In this document: one piece after another, positions 23,373 to 35,309 of the stretch | Layout: each line of letters opens with the position of its first letter | Position numbering within the stretch: position 1 is the stretch's first letter | From: Omphiscola glabra | Lineage: Eukaryota > Mollusca > Gastropoda > Lymnaeidae | Assembly: GCA_964017045.1 (NCBI GenBank) | Contig: OZ024798.1 | Span: 10,561,793-10,625,792, forward strand | DNA: 64,000 bases | Reading direction: 5' to 3' | Made by a program: the position numbers and the translations under genes | The notes under the pieces: model-generated | Seen by the model: only the letters and a program-made list of their open reading frames with translations | What the model was told of the DNA's origin: nothing | Databases searched by the model: none

Positions 23373-23605
23373 GGGCGGTGACCAGAACTTTAGAGACTTT
23401 ACAAGCGCATGCCTGTGATGGGGACACCATGAGAATCGAGTGTCCGGCCCGGACGGTGATCAGTGTACAGTACGCCAAGTACGGCCGGTCCGTTCCGAGC
23501 TCTTCAATGTGCGCCAGGCCGGCCGAGACCAGGCCCGCCTTTGGATATTACCGGGATGCGCCGCTGATTGAGAACATCAACTGTATAGCGGTTAGATCCC
23601 TAGAG
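23373..23605 (+). CDS. Internal exon encoding part of a SUEL-type (Gal_Lectin) domain, EVA-1-like
   Basis: The exon lies between a textbook acceptor (polypyrimidine tract then cag at 23370-23372) and a donor (gag|gtacgt, GT at 23606). It is 233 bp: it starts two bases into a codon and ends in phase 0. It reads LQAHACDGDTMRIECP, then VISVQYAKYGRSVPSSSMC, and later ENINCIAVRSLE. The SUEL/rhamnose-binding-lectin fold starts with a (H)AC-x-G-x-x-x-x-x-x-C pattern followed by a YGR motif and spaced cysteines, all visible here. The C-terminal half of the domain (a later paired-cysteine region) must be on another exon. Such domains occur in latrophilins, EVA-1 receptors and secreted lectins. The QAH-ACDGD-YGR arrangement looks most like EVA-1, a cell-surface receptor, but that is an inference. 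It is richer in GC and CpG than its flanks. I could not find the other exons in the window. Minisatellites begin about 40 bp beyond the donor. Confidence 0.8.
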
Positions 23606-23647
23606 GTACGTCTTAAGTGTGGCTGAATGGTGTGACGGGAGCTACTT

Positions 23648-23800
23648 CTCTAGGGTTCGAAGCTACTTCTGTAATGCTTGAGGCTACTTCTGTAATGTTT
23701 AAGGCTACTTCTGTAATTTTTTAGGCTACTTCGGTAATGTTTGAGGCTACTTCTGTAATTTTTTAGGCTACTTCTGTAATGTTTGAGACTACTTCTGTCA
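23648..23800 (+). repeat. 21-bp minisatellite, about 7 units
   Basis: Unit ggctacttctgtaatgtttg followed by a; alternate units carry tttttta in place of gtttga. It sits in the putative intron just after the lectin exon. Confidence 0.9.
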
Positions 23801-23828
23801 TCCAATCTCGAAAAGATATTGGTCTGTA

Positions 23829-24066
23829 TGGTCATCCAATCTCCCATCCATATTGGTCAGTACGGTCATCCAATCTCCCATCCATGTTTGTCTGTACTGT
23901 CATCTAATCTCCCATCCATATTTGTCTGTACTGTCATCCAATCTCCCATCCGTATTTGTCTGTACTGTCATCCAATCTCCCATCCATATTTGTCTGTACT
24001 ATCATCCAATCTCCCATCCGTATTTGTCTGTACTGTCATCCAATCTCCCATCCATCTTTGTCATTG
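23829..24066 (+). repeat. 34-bp minisatellite, about 7 units
   Basis: Unit catccaatctcccatccata followed by tttgtctgtactgt. Open in several + frames because 34 bp is stop-free; no gene. Confidence 0.94.
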
Positions 24067-24549
24067 CACTCATCCAACCAAACGTTAAGCATCGCTACCA
24101 GCTCGTTTTCGCGGCGTCGCCACCAAATCACTTCATCCGGGGTGGCCAGATTTATTCGGATTTTCAGACAAACCAGAACTACCTGAAAGGAGCGGGGGAA
24201 AAAATTCAGCGACTGTGATGAGATGAGTTGTCCTGCGGAGTTTTTAAACGGCTCCAGTATCGATCGTCCACACGAAGTCCCCCCCCCCCACCCCACAATC
24301 CCCATCCCCACGCCCCGGCTTAACAGGCATCATAAATTCTCGGCCAAGATAATGGTCCAGACTTTAATTGGCACACGAGGGAGGTAACTGAGTTTGGTCT
24401 TGTACAAACACGAGATTGTTATATTTTTCTTATTAGGGATTGAACAAAAAAAAAGACACGAACTGTTTTAGAAAACATGAAAGATAAGGGGACGTTACCA
24501 GTAGCACCCATAGACACGTGCTAATGTACTCCAACAAAAATTAGAGAAA
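24067..24549. other. Spacer, probably intronic
   Basis: No gene is supported. A short frame ending near 24218 (reading GGQIYSDFQTNQNYLKG) looks protein-like, but it starts inside the 34-bp array and has no splice-site support. Confidence 0.4.
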
Positions 24550-24739
24550 CAGAGGCGTAGCGCAGGGGGGGGCAGGGGGTACAGATGTACCCGGGCGCCA
24601 GCTAGTTAGGGGCGCCATAATGTGCTTTGGTATTATTTTATTGATGAAAATAATGGGTTTGAGAGTTGAAAAAAAGGAAAAGAGGGCGCTTTAAAATGAA
24701 TCTTGTCCCCGGGCGCCAAAAGCTCTAGCTACGTCTCTG
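24550..24739 (-). mobile_element. GGCGCC-type hAT MITE with perfect TSD (190 bp)
   Basis: Starts cagaggcgtagcgcaggggg and ends ctctagctacgtctctg. Perfect 8-bp TSD TAGAGAAA at 24542-24549 and 24740-24747. The interior has gggcgccagctagttagggg and aaaagagggcgctttaaaat, shared with four other copies in this window. Confidence 0.92.
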
Positions 24740-25074
24740 TAGAGAAATTATCTACTCGGTTTAATCTTCAACCTGTCGTTGAGTAGGTGAGCTGTCAAAA
24801 ATTTTCTTCAGTCACAGAAGTACATTAATTAAATTAAGTTTATAAATTTTCAACAACAACAAAAAAAAAAAAAAAGAAAGTTAGATTTATTTAGATTTTA
24901 ATAAAAGTTTTTTTTTTTTTTTTCTTTTTTCTTAATCGAACTTTTTTTTTTCAACATTGAAAAGTGGGGCATAGCAAATCTTCACTCTCTGCCTGAGATA
25001 TGGTTAGATTCTTTCTTATAGCAATTCAGTGTGTGGGAGGGGGCGAATGCGTTGGTGGGATTTCAGTCAAATGG
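24740..25074. other. AT-rich spacer
   Basis: No gene is seen. Several A and T homopolymers, notably near 24850-24875 and 24908-24952. Confidence 0.5.
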
Positions 25075-25203
25075 CTGACATACACGCTACAATCATACAC
25101 GATACAATCATACACGCTACAATCATACACGCTACAATCATACACGCTACAATCATACACGCTACAATCATACACGCTACAATCATACACGCTACAATCA
25201 TTA
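25075..25203 (+). repeat. 15-bp minisatellite, about 8.5 units
   Basis: Unit tacacgctacaatca. Reads as YTLQS in one frame. No other coding signal. Confidence 0.95.
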
Positions 25204-27553
25204 CTGTAATACTTGGCTGGACTGGGTGGTTTTTTTTTAAAAGAAAAAAAAATGTATAAATCCTTGCGTAGCCTTAAAAAAAAAAAAAATCATTTCATTT
25301 ATAGCTTTTAAAAAATATTTTTTTATTTATTAATATAAGTATATACATACATAGATATATATATATATATAGATAGATAGATAGATAGATATATACTTTT
25401 GGAATATGGTTGAAAATGGATTTAGTTGGAATTTAAGTGTATGGATTATTTTAAAAAGTTTTTTGAGTGTAATTTTGGTGCATTTAATGCATAAGCCTAT
25501 TATCAAGGGACTTTAAATCCTAACCCCCCCCCCCCCCACCACACACACTTTTTTTTTTTTAATAAAACGAATTGGGTGAGTTTTCGTTACATTTTCGAAT
25601 CGTACGCGAGAACTGTTTGTGGTATAGCCTCCCGTTCAGTCTATGACATTTAACAACAGCACGGTCGTGTGTATGACTAGACTCTCCACTTGTCATATTC
25701 ATTTATATGAATTAGTGGGTGCTTAAAAAAAACTTTATATCCCACCCCAACCCATCTTCTGTCCCACACTCCCTCTTATTGTCTGCCCCACTATAACTAT
25801 GTCCCATCCGACATCCCAACTATTGTCCCACTCGTACCATGCAGTGTGTGGCACTGTTTGATATTTCAGCTGTCACGCCGGTCCCAACTTTTCCCAAGTA
25901 ACACGAACACTTTTTTAAAAACGATTTTCCCAAACACATGTCACGTGGTTTGTCAACCTGCCCGGAAAAGATGAAAGAAATGCCCCCCCCCCCCCCCCCC
26001 CCCCCCCGGACTTACGTGTGTGATTGTACATCAGAGATAATGCTATTAAAATGACAACCTGTCACAATGTGCGACCCGGGGGGGAATGGGTTGAGGCTGA
26101 CACCTGAATGATCCCTTGTCAATGAGATGTCACTGCATGACATTCGGCTGGATTATATTTGATGGGATGTGCGGTAGGTACACTTTTTGTTCATGGCCAG
26201 AAATCCCGAGGTGGAAACGAGGAAAGGGATGCAACTGGGTAATTTGCACAATAAAATAAAGGGAGAGAATGCATATATTTGCAATGATTAAAATTGTGAG
26301 CTTTTATGCCCCTTGAAAAATATGTAATTATTTATTTATTTTTAAAACTTGAAAATAAAGCATTTGTATGTTAAAAGAATATTGATAGTTTAAAATATAG
26401 TCACTTTAAGTATAAATTTAATTGAAGCGTTTGACCACCCACTGCTAACGATATTTATCTATCTTCCGGGTAATATGCTGGTACCGATGAGCAGCGTCAA
26501 TGAAATTTGTGTCAGACACATTTATTGCTTCAAAAATAAATGTAAGGACACGACTCACAATGTGTGGAGACATGTTGAAGTAACAAAAATGATTATCAAA
26601 AGTGTTTTATCAAAATTTTCGGTTCACTTTTTTCAATGAGTCAATTAGATATAGCCCGCCAAACATTGGCGGCAGCATTGCGTGAACTTCCCATCTACTA
26701 AAGTTACTTGACAAAACATGAACTCAAAGAAAAGCACAATTAAGAATCCCAATTTTTGCTACATCCCTTCCCTCTAGGATACGTCATTGCACACTTTTTA
26801 TTTCACGTCCATGAACTATATTAAATATTCTGATGTCCCAACCACTTTTAAATAGAATATTTTTGACACCATACTTAAATTGAGACGATTTCATTTTCAG
26901 AAAAGGAAATAATTACGCACGCACCAAACGCAGTTGCGTTATTTTTAAAAAAAAAAAGATATATATTATTTAGCGTAGTTATCGGGAATTATATTTTACG
27001 CGCTATCGAATTCATTATTGAACCATACTTTCTTTCAAACATATAGAATTATTTGTTATTTACTCTCAATGCCAAACTCGTTTATTAGGAAGCAGCCGCG
27101 AATTTTAGGAAGCAGCTGAAAATGAAAGCAGTCCACGAGTCACAACAGAAGCGTGATATTTCTGGGATTTCAAAGCTTGTCTTCATAAAAATTTACTGCA
27201 ATTAAGGGGGTAGGAAGTTCAAATAAATAAATAAAGAATTTATCATTTTTATCGTTTCTAATATACACAAATTTATGATTTTTTAAAATTCATAAATATT
27301 GAAATCAATTTAATTTTTAGTTTTTAATTTAATTAAATCTTACGCCTCAAAAGAGTGACGAATATTTCATAGATTAATTCCCTTGGTGGCTGCGTCATGG
27401 GAGACAAGACGTGAAAGAAGTTCATCTTGTATTATGTGCAAGACAACAGAGAAATGACTATTCTTATGGGAAGAGACTAGAACAATTGGCAGCCATTGGC
27501 GGTTACTTCTGGAGGCGCTGTCATATTCATTTATAAATGACAACTCTTTCATA
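25204..27553. other. 2.3-kb AT-rich spacer with microsatellites and a 25-bp poly-C
   Basis: No gene is supported. It contains (AT)n then (GATA)n at about 25354-25395, poly-C at 25525-25537 and a 25-bp uninterrupted poly-C at 25983-26007. A further partial copy of the dispersed repeat at 18700 lies at about 26920-27010 (caaacgcagttgcgttattt, then tatttagcgtagttatcggg). Confidence 0.5.
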
Positions 27554-27559
27554 ATGTTT

Positions 27560-28830
27560 ACACTCTCTCCCTCTCTATCTATCAAACTCTCTCTCTGTTT
27601 CTCTCTCCCTCTCTATCAATCTCTCTTTCTCTCTCTCTCTCTCTCTCTTTATCCGTATCATAATCTCTATATTTATCTCTCCTTTTCTCTCAGTGCCTAT
27701 CTAGCTCTGTATCTCCCTCGCTTTATCTCTATCTCCTTTTCCCCCCTATCCCTTTTCTCTCTCTCTCTCTCTGGCTCTCTCTCTATCAATATCTCGCTCT
27801 TTATCTCAATCAAAATCTCTAGCTCTCTAACCCACTCTCTTTATCTCTATCTCTATCAATATATCTCTCTTTCTCTCTCCTCTCTCTTTACATATATGTA
27901 TCCTCTCTCTCTCTCTCTCTCTCTCACTTTCTCTCTCTCCCCGTTCTCTCTCTCTCTCACTTTCTCTCTCTCCCCTTTTTCTCTCCCTCTCTCTCACTTC
28001 TCTCCCCTTTCTCTCCCTCTCTCTCACTTTCTCTCTCTCCTCTTTCTCTCTCTCTCACTTTCTCTGTCTCCCCATTTATCTCTCTCTCTCACTTTCTCTC
28101 TCTCCCCTTGTTCTCTCTCTCTCTCCCCTTGTTCTCTCTCTCTCACTTTCTCTCTCTCCCCTTTCTCTCTCTCTCTCCCTCACTTTCTCTCTCTCCCCTT
28201 TATCTCTCTCTCACTTTCTCTTTCTCCCCTTTCTCTCTCTCCACTTTCTCTCTTTCTCACTTTCTCTCTCTTCTTTCTCTTTCTCTCTCTCACTTTCTCT
28301 CTCTCCCCTTTCTCTCTCTCTCTCTCACTTTCTCTCTGTCCCATTTCTCTCTCTCTTTCTCACTTTCTCTCTCTCCCTTTTCTCTCTCTCTCTCACTTTC
28401 TCACTTTCTCTCTCTCCCCTTTCTCTTTCTCACTTTCTCTCTCTCTTCTTTCTCTTTCTCCCTCTCACTTTCTCTCTCTCCCTTTCTCTCTCCCTCTCTC
28501 TCACTTTCTCGTTCTCCCCTTTCTCTCTCTCTCTCTCTCACTTGCTCTGTCTCCCCTTTCTCTATCTCTCTCACATTCCCTCTCTCCCCTTTCTCTCTCT
28601 CTCCTTTCTCTCTCTCTCTCTCTCATTTTCTCTTCCCTTTCTCTCTCTATCCTTTCTCTCTCTCACTTTCTCTCACTTTCTCTCTCTCTCTTTCCTCTCT
28701 CTCTCTCTCACTTTCTCTCTCCCCTTTCTCTCTCTCTCTCTCACATTCTCTCCCTCCCCTTTCTCTCTCTCTCTCTAACTTTCTCTCTCTCCTCTCTTTC
28801 TCTCTCTCTCTCTCTTTCCCTACCCATTTT
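27560..28830 (+). repeat. 1.27-kb CT-rich (polypyrimidine) tract
   Basis: Almost only C and T, with occasional A in a recurring cactttctctctctcccctt theme. Stop codons are rare in such sequence, so long SLSLPL-type frames appear on + and RERER-type frames on -; these are composition artefacts. Confidence 0.96.
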
Positions 28831-28897
28831 TCTACCCGTCTCCTTAACATTGACTCTCCCATTATGACTTTGTTAAATCGCAGGAACCTTTGGCTCA

Positions 28898-29150
28898 TAC
28901 CCCCTCCCCTCCATCCCCCAATACCCCCTCCCCTCCATCCCCCAATACCCCCTCCCCTCCATCCCCCAATACCCCCTCCCCTCCATCCCCCAATACACCT
29001 CCCCTCCATCCCCCAATACCCCATCCCCTCCATCCCCCCTCCCCTCCATCCCCCCTCCCCTCCATCCCCCCTCCCCTCTATCCCCCAATACTCCCTCCCC
29101 TCCATCCCCCAATACCCCCCTCCCCTCCATCCCCAATACCCTCTCCACCT
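28898..29150 (+). repeat. 24-bp C-rich minisatellite, about 10-11 units
   Basis: Unit ccccctcccctccatccccc followed by aata. Central units near 29027-29075 lose the aata and shorten to about 16 bp. Confidence 0.94.
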
Positions 29151-31010
29151 CCGGGGTTAAAACTAACTTACCACTCCTTTGACTAAGGCGGCGCCCCTTC
29201 ACCCCCTACTGCTCAAAACGTACCCCCTGTTGTTACCCACACGTCAATATGTGATTGATGTGACTCAGGTGTCCACCCCCTCCCTCGTGAGTCAACGTGC
29301 GACACATAACTGACAGTGAACAAAATAATACTACTACATTGTAATTCAACATAACAGTCTGGGTGTGTGTGTGTGGGGTTACTTCAAAGTACAATATTAA
29401 AAACGCTATTATGATAGATTGGGTTTCAGGAAGGTACCGGAAAGAACTGATTTGAATGGGGTATAGAGGAGGTGGGGGACGAGATAATCCCAAATTGGAT
29501 GATATGAAGGAAAATTGCAAGCAAATGAACTTAAAACATAAGTAGGGCCATTTAATTTGTTATCCATGGCCACGCTGTGAAGTTGCCCCCCCCCCCACCG
29601 GGGGGAGGGAGGGAGGAATGACCCTGGTCAAAAGGTATTTTACAAAATAATCTCGCATGTTTGAGGATTGTCAATTCAGAAATGGCAAATGTGACGTCAA
29701 TGACATAAATGACATAAATATCAAATGTTAGAAGCTCATATGGAGGTTTGATAGCGGAAGGCGACCCCCCTACCCCCCTCCCCTACCCCCAAATTCCCTT
29801 CGCACCCCCGTCTCTACACTAAAATCGTTCGGTGACTTCCCCTCATCGGACCAAAAAGCTGATGACCTCTGCCCTCTCTTCACCACGTAACCCCCAGGTA
29901 GTACACGCCTCCAGTCTTTCTGTCCTCCCTTGTCACGGGGCCCGGTGATTGCAGCGTGGGTACCCACTGCAGGCTATCTCGTACCTGACCTGGCCCTCGC
30001 ACAAAAATGAATGGGGGGGGGGGGGCTAAGGGGGTGTGTTGTTAAAAGGTGAGGGAGGGGGTCACGTTAGTGGCAAGGGAGCATTCTTCTTGCTTTTCTT
30101 TTCTTTTTTTTGTTTTTGTTTCTAATTCTATTGGTGGGTGTACGTCTAGGAGGGACGACGGGCGCCCCTATAAACACTTTTTATAGCCGTTGATAGCGGA
30201 GAGAACCCCTAGGGGGTGGGTGGATTGGATGGGGGTGTGTGAATGCGCTTGGGGGGTGTCGAGGAATTTTTCTGTGGCTCCACAAATTTATTTCGTAGAA
30301 CGACCGCAAAGTGGATACAAGCACACGCTGCTCGGATACTCAAACACATTCGGTTGCTACGGAAACACCACTGTGACTGTTTTGGTTTTTGAGGATAACA
30401 TACTCTCTCCGCCAGCCAGCGCGTCATTTCCGGAGCGTGTGATAAGTACGTGTGTAAAAATAGTGTTGTGTGGCCGTGACTTTTTGCTACCATATCCCGC
30501 CATAAGGTGTACCCGTTTTGTTGGTGGAGCGAGAGATTTGTTGTAGTTGTAGATTTGAAGAAACGTGCATTTTAACAGATTTTTTTTTCCCTCAAAAAAA
30601 AATAAATAAATTCTGTCCGTGCTTAGCTCCTCCCCCCCCCCTTTCTCCCTTATTTTTTTCCCTCCACCTTTTTCCCCTCCACCTTTCTCCCCTCCACCTT
30701 TCTCCCGACCCCCCTCACCTTTCGTAGAACCTCAAGCAATGACAGCCTAATTTTACTTGTATAGGAAGCAGTGATAATCAGCGTAGTTACTTGTGGAGGA
30801 ACACCAGGTGAAACACATGATTTCGTAGGAAAGAGGGGTGGGGGAGCCCCAGGAGGATTGATTACTTACGACACGATCATGTGATTATTTTTTTTTTTGT
30901 AGTTTTTTCAAAAAAATAATTATAAACACGTGTGTTTGAATTACTTCGTAGGCGTCCATTAAGTTTGAGATCAGAGCATAGAAGGCACAGAGTTTATAAA
31001 TATGGGGTTT
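29151..31010. other. Mixed spacer with C/G homopolymers
   Basis: No gene is supported. Poly-C near 29585-29597 and a G-rich run near 30012-30024. A frame at 30300-30455 lies between an acceptor-like tttatttcgtag and a donor-like ataagtacgt but matches no family I recognise. Confidence 0.45.
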
Positions 31011-31495
31011 GTACAGTCAAAGGTTTTGTATAAATCATGTATTTTGAACAATCATGGCTTTTGTACAATCATGGCTTTTGTAAAATCATGAGGTTTGTGC
31101 CGTTTTGGTGTTTGTACAATTATGGAGTTTTTACAGTAATGGATTTTTGTATAATTATGGGTTTTGAACAATCATTGGTTTTGTACCATCATGGGTTTAG
31201 TTCAGTTATGGGGTAAATTAAATAGAATCATGGGATTTTTACAATCATTGGGTTCGTACAGTTGTGGGTTTTTGTACAATCCTGGATTGTTGATGTGTTT
31301 GTACAGTTGTAATTTGTGTATAAACGTGGGTTTGTACAATCATGGGGTGTGTGCATTAATGGTATTAGTATTATCATGGCTTTGCACAATCATAGGATCT
31401 GTTCAGTTATGGGGTTTGTACATAGATGGGGGTCTATACCATTATGGGTTGTGTACAATCATTTGTTTTGTACATTTATCGGCTTCGGTTCAATG
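31011..31495 (+). repeat. Degenerate 16-19-bp array around ttgtacaatcatggg
   Basis: About 25 loosely conserved units containing tttgtacaatcatgggttt, with variable spacing and frequent substitutions. An old, decaying array. Confidence 0.85.
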
Positions 31496-31775
31496 TTTAA
31501 CCTGTACATATTTGGCCACACTATATTTAGTTCCAGCAAGCCCCCCCCCCCCCAGCTCTCACACCCACTCCAAACCCAGACCCACAACGCACCCACCCAC
31601 TACCCTGTGGGTAGGGGGGGGGGGGGTTCACGGGAGTAATTCATTAGTGGAGTGTTTGTGTTCCTGACGGGTCCAACCTTGACCCAGAATGTTGGTCCAG
31701 ATGGTTGTCGTTGTTACTCCATGAATTTTGGCCGAAACCGGGTCATGGACTTTTGATAGTTGGGCCTTGGCCTTG

Positions 31776-31990
31776 GTCTTGTATATTATATATTTTTTAA
31801 CTCTGTATATTATATATTTTTTAACTCTATATATTATATATTTTTTAACTCTATATATTGTATATTTTTTAACTCTATATATTATATATTTTTTAACTCT
31901 ATATATTATATATTTTTTAACTCTGTATATTATATATTTTTTAACTCTATATATTATATATTTTTTAACTCTGTATATTATATATTTTCT
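31776..31990 (+). repeat. 24-bp AT-rich minisatellite, about 9 units
   Basis: Unit tatattatatattttttaac followed by tctg or tcta. Highly homogeneous. The strongly AT-rich unit should melt easily. Confidence 0.95.
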
Positions 31991-32154
31991 TTGTATTCGA
32001 ATTTTCCAAGTGGTCGATACGTGTGCTAATTTGCTTTGTAGAATATAATAAGTTTATTTCATTTTTTTTAAAACGTGATTTAACTTTAGTTTAAAATTTT
32101 GCTATCAGAATTACGATTTTCGGCAAGAAATGTTGCGAAATGTATTTTTATTTT
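31991..32154. other. AT-rich spacer
   Basis: Nothing recognised apart from T-rich runs. Confidence 0.45.
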
Positions 32155-32480
32155 TTTTTAATCCTTTCTATTCACGTCGCGTTTGCTTGTCTGTTTCTGG
32201 CTGGTAAAATTGTTCGCCCACCCGTCGACGTATCGAGCTGAAACTCGGCACATAGACTCGTTGACGATGATAACACATTCTGTCAAATTTTCAGGTTCCC
32301 GCCCCCCAAACTCAACCCGTAGATGTCCGTTTTTCTTGTTTTTTTTCAAAGAAAAGATGAAGGAAATAAGATGGCGCTGATTTCGCGAAATAAAATTCCC
32401 GATAGCTGCTGCGCTAAATGAGATTCTTTACAAAAAAAAAATATGCTATGGCGAGGGCATTAGGTGCGTTTATTTTCGTT
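32155..32480 (-). repeat. Old dispersed repeat, inverted copy
   Basis: Reverse complement of the repeat at 18700-19300: cgatagctgctgcgctaaat, gctgatttcgcgaaataaaa and tcgagctgaaactcggcaca each correspond to blocks there. It lacks the MITE present at 18986, so it shows the uninterrupted state. Confidence 0.65.
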
Positions 32481-32764
32481 TGAAAGCAAAAATTTTTTGA
32501 AATAAATATGCGATGCAAAAGCCGGTGGGACATTATAATATTAATATGAAATAGCATTAATGAAAAATCCTTACGAAGGATTTACACGAAACAAAATATT
32601 TGATTTTAGGGGTTGCTTAATTAAGTGTTAGCGTAATCGGGCGATTTTTCTGGGTAAGACCAAGTCCCCAAACTGCGACACTATGTTTAGCATTGTTTGG
32701 GGGGAGGGGGGGGGGCAATTGGGAAACAGAGAATTACTGGACGAAGGTCAAAGCAAAAATGGAT

Positions 32765-32960
32765 GTCATCAGTAGTATAACGGGGCGCTCCTCGGATGTC
32801 ATCAGTAATAACGGGGCGCTCGTCAGATGTCATAAGTAGTATAACGGGGCGCTCGTCAGATGTCGTAAGTAGTATAACGGGGCGCTCGTCAGATGTCATA
32901 AGTAGTATAACGGGGCGCTCGTCAGATGTCATAAGTAGTATAACGGGGCGCTCCTCGGAT
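32765..32960 (+). repeat. 33-bp minisatellite, about 6 units
   Basis: Unit cggggcgctcgtcagatgtc followed by ataagtagtataa. The outer units carry ctcctcgg, while the inner ones carry ctcgtcag. Confidence 0.94.
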
Positions 32961-33274
32961 GATCGATTTCTCTTCACTAATACACGATCGTATTTAATTG
33001 TATTTGTATTCGTTTGCAGTTAGACCAAACCATGAGTTAAAATGTAGCTGTTGGAGGCATCCTCATATGAACCAACATTACACACACACACACACACAAA
33101 TAAAACAAAGGTTCCCAACCTCAGGCTAATCCACCGATTTTACCGCGTCGACACCCCCCCCCCACAAATTCTCGTCCCCGTAACTCGACCCCCTGGACCG
33201 CCGCCCCAGACTAACATCTTAGGTCCCTTAATGCAGGGTTAGCTTAATTAAAAGGATTTGCATAACAGAATATC

Positions 33275-33965
33275 CGACACTGGTTACCTGACTCCCTGAC
33301 TCTGGTTACCTGACTCCCTGACTCTGGTTACCTGACTCCCTGACTCTGGTTACTTGACTCCTTGACTCTGATTACCTGGTTACCTGACTCCCTGACTATG
33401 GTTACCTGACTCCCTGACTCTGGTTACCTGACTCCCTGACTCTGGTTACTTGACTCCTTGACTCTGGTTACCTGACTCCCTGACTCTGGTTGCCTGACTC
33501 CCTGAATCTGGTTACCTGACTCCCTGAATCTGGTTACCTGACTCCCTGACGCTGGTTACTTGACTCCCTGACTATGGTTACCTGACTCCCTGACTCTGGT
33601 TACCTAACTCCCTGACGCTGGTTACCTGACTCCCTGACTCTGGTTGCCTGACTCCCTGACTCTTGTTACCTGACTCCCTAACGCTGGTTACCTGACTCTC
33701 TGACTCTTGTTACTTGACTCCCTGACGCTGGTTACCTGACTCTCTGACTCTTGTTACCTGACCCCCCTGACACTGGTTACCTGACTTCCTGACTCTTGTT
33801 ACCTGACCCCCCTGACACTGGTTACCTGACTTCCTGACTCTTGTTACCTGACCCCCCTGACACTGGTTACCTGACTCTCTGACTCTTGTTACCTGACCCC
33901 CCTGACACTGGTTACCTGACTTCCTGACTCTTGTTACCTGACCCCCCTGACACTGGTTACCATGT
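33275..33965 (+). repeat. 22-bp minisatellite passing into a compound unit
   Basis: Unit ctggttacctgactccctga followed by ct, about 22 copies. From about 33740 the array changes into a compound unit of about 46 bp in which ttgttacctgacccccctga alternates with cactggttacctgacttcct, repeated about five times. Confidence 0.94.
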
Positions 33966-34647
33966 CGGGGGAGTTTCAAGGAATGGAAACAAAACATGGT
34001 CTCGGTGAATCCAAGCAAAAAAAATAGATAATCAAGTGCAAAAATCCTCCAATCACGTGACAAGTTTCTTTGCAGTTTTTCGGCGTGCTGACGTAGTAGG
34101 CGCGTGCGTGTATGTAAGTGTGGGTGTGCGTTTGTATGTGTGGTGTACGTATGGGTAATGTGCTTATGCGTTGTGTGCGTATCTGTGTATGTTTGGTGTG
34201 TGTGTGTGTGTGTGTGTAGTGTGTTTGAGGTGTTTCCCCAATACAACAACGCCGATCAATCCCCAGGAGCAGAAGGCGGCAGCCGTGGTTTTTAAAGTGT
34301 GAGCACGTGTGACCTTGACCCGCTAACCCTTTCCCCTAGCAGACAATTTCCTGTGTCGATCGGAGAATACCAGGTCTTGAGTTCCCCCCCCCCCCCCCCC
34401 CCCCCCCCGTCCCTTCGGCCGAACGCTCGGACACCGGATTTCCGGAAATATGAAGGCCATTCTCCACACAAGGTCCAATCCTCCCGACCTTTAGACAGCA
34501 TCGTGTCTCTGAGGTGGGCGCAATTATGGTCTTGTATGGTAACACTTTTGCCACAAACATGTGCGTCGTGTAGGGAGAGTTTCCTACCCTGGTGCTAAAA
34601 AAAAATTGGAAGAGAAAATAAAATAATGAAGAACATTTCAATCTGTC
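33966..34647. other. Spacer with GT-rich sequence and a 25-bp poly-C
   Basis: No gene is seen. GT-rich sequence with a (TG)n run at about 34196-34218, and poly-C at 34384-34408. Confidence 0.5.
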
Positions 34648-34951
34648 GGTTACCGGAAATTTGATCGAAAGAAATTTCGTCGACGGAAAATTTATCGACG
34701 GTAATTTGATCGAACGGAAATTTGGTGGAATCTTTTTTTCAGTCCAGACGTTAAATTTTTCGTCAAATTTCTTTTTGAACGCAATATACTATATAGTAAA
34801 ACAAAATAAAGCGTTCAAAAAGAAATTTGACGCAAAGTTTTAACGTATAGTATAGATTAAAAAAACGATTCGACCAAATTTCCGTTCGATCAAATTTCCG
34901 TCGATCAATTTTCCGTCGACCAAATTTCTTTCGATCAAATTTCCGGATACG
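34648..34951. mobile_element. Long inverted-repeat MITE with a 9-bp TSD (304 bp)
   Basis: The whole element folds back on itself: ccggaaatttgatcgaaaga near the left end is the inverse of tctttcgatcaaatttccgg at the right, and similarity continues for about 85 bp per arm. A second, inner perfect inverted repeat (gtcaaatttctttttgaacg at 34763 against its complement at about 34813) surrounds an AT-rich loop. It is flanked by CAATCTGTC on both sides (34639-34647 and 34952-34960), a perfect 9-bp TSD. That TSD length and the long TIRs fit Mutator-like elements. No transposase. Confidence 0.85.
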
Positions 34952-35309
34952 CAATCTGTCCAACTTAAACAAGATGTCCGCTTTTTTTTGGTCCTTAATG
35001 TTGGTGCGTAACTAAAGAAAAATGTGTACACCCGGGTTTTCCCGTTGCAACCCTTTGCACGCAGCGTCGTTTCTATTTTCATTTTGGGAAAAATTTCACC
35101 GGAATTTCAGTTGTCACAATACATTCTTTGTTGTCTCCCAACGGGAGGGGCAAAGGGCGGGGTGAGGAGACACCTATCACGTCATTGTCGACAGTTACTG
35201 TACATTTATTGTGCGAAGGTGGCAATCACACACACCTCCCCCAAGGCAAAGGAGAGTGTGGATGATTGGATCCCATGAATTGGCCTTTTTTTTCGTGGCT
35301 ACTCCGTGG

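Noticed and set aside
27554..28867. 437-codon open frame rich in Ser/Leu
   Set aside because: A composition artefact of the CT-rich tract; the opposite strand is equally open as an Arg/Glu repeat.
30300..30455. Frame between an acceptor-like ttatttcgtag and a donor-like gtacgtgtg
   Set aside because: The peptide (YSNTFGCYGNTTVTVLVFEDN and flanks) matches no family I know, and it does not complete the SUEL domain.
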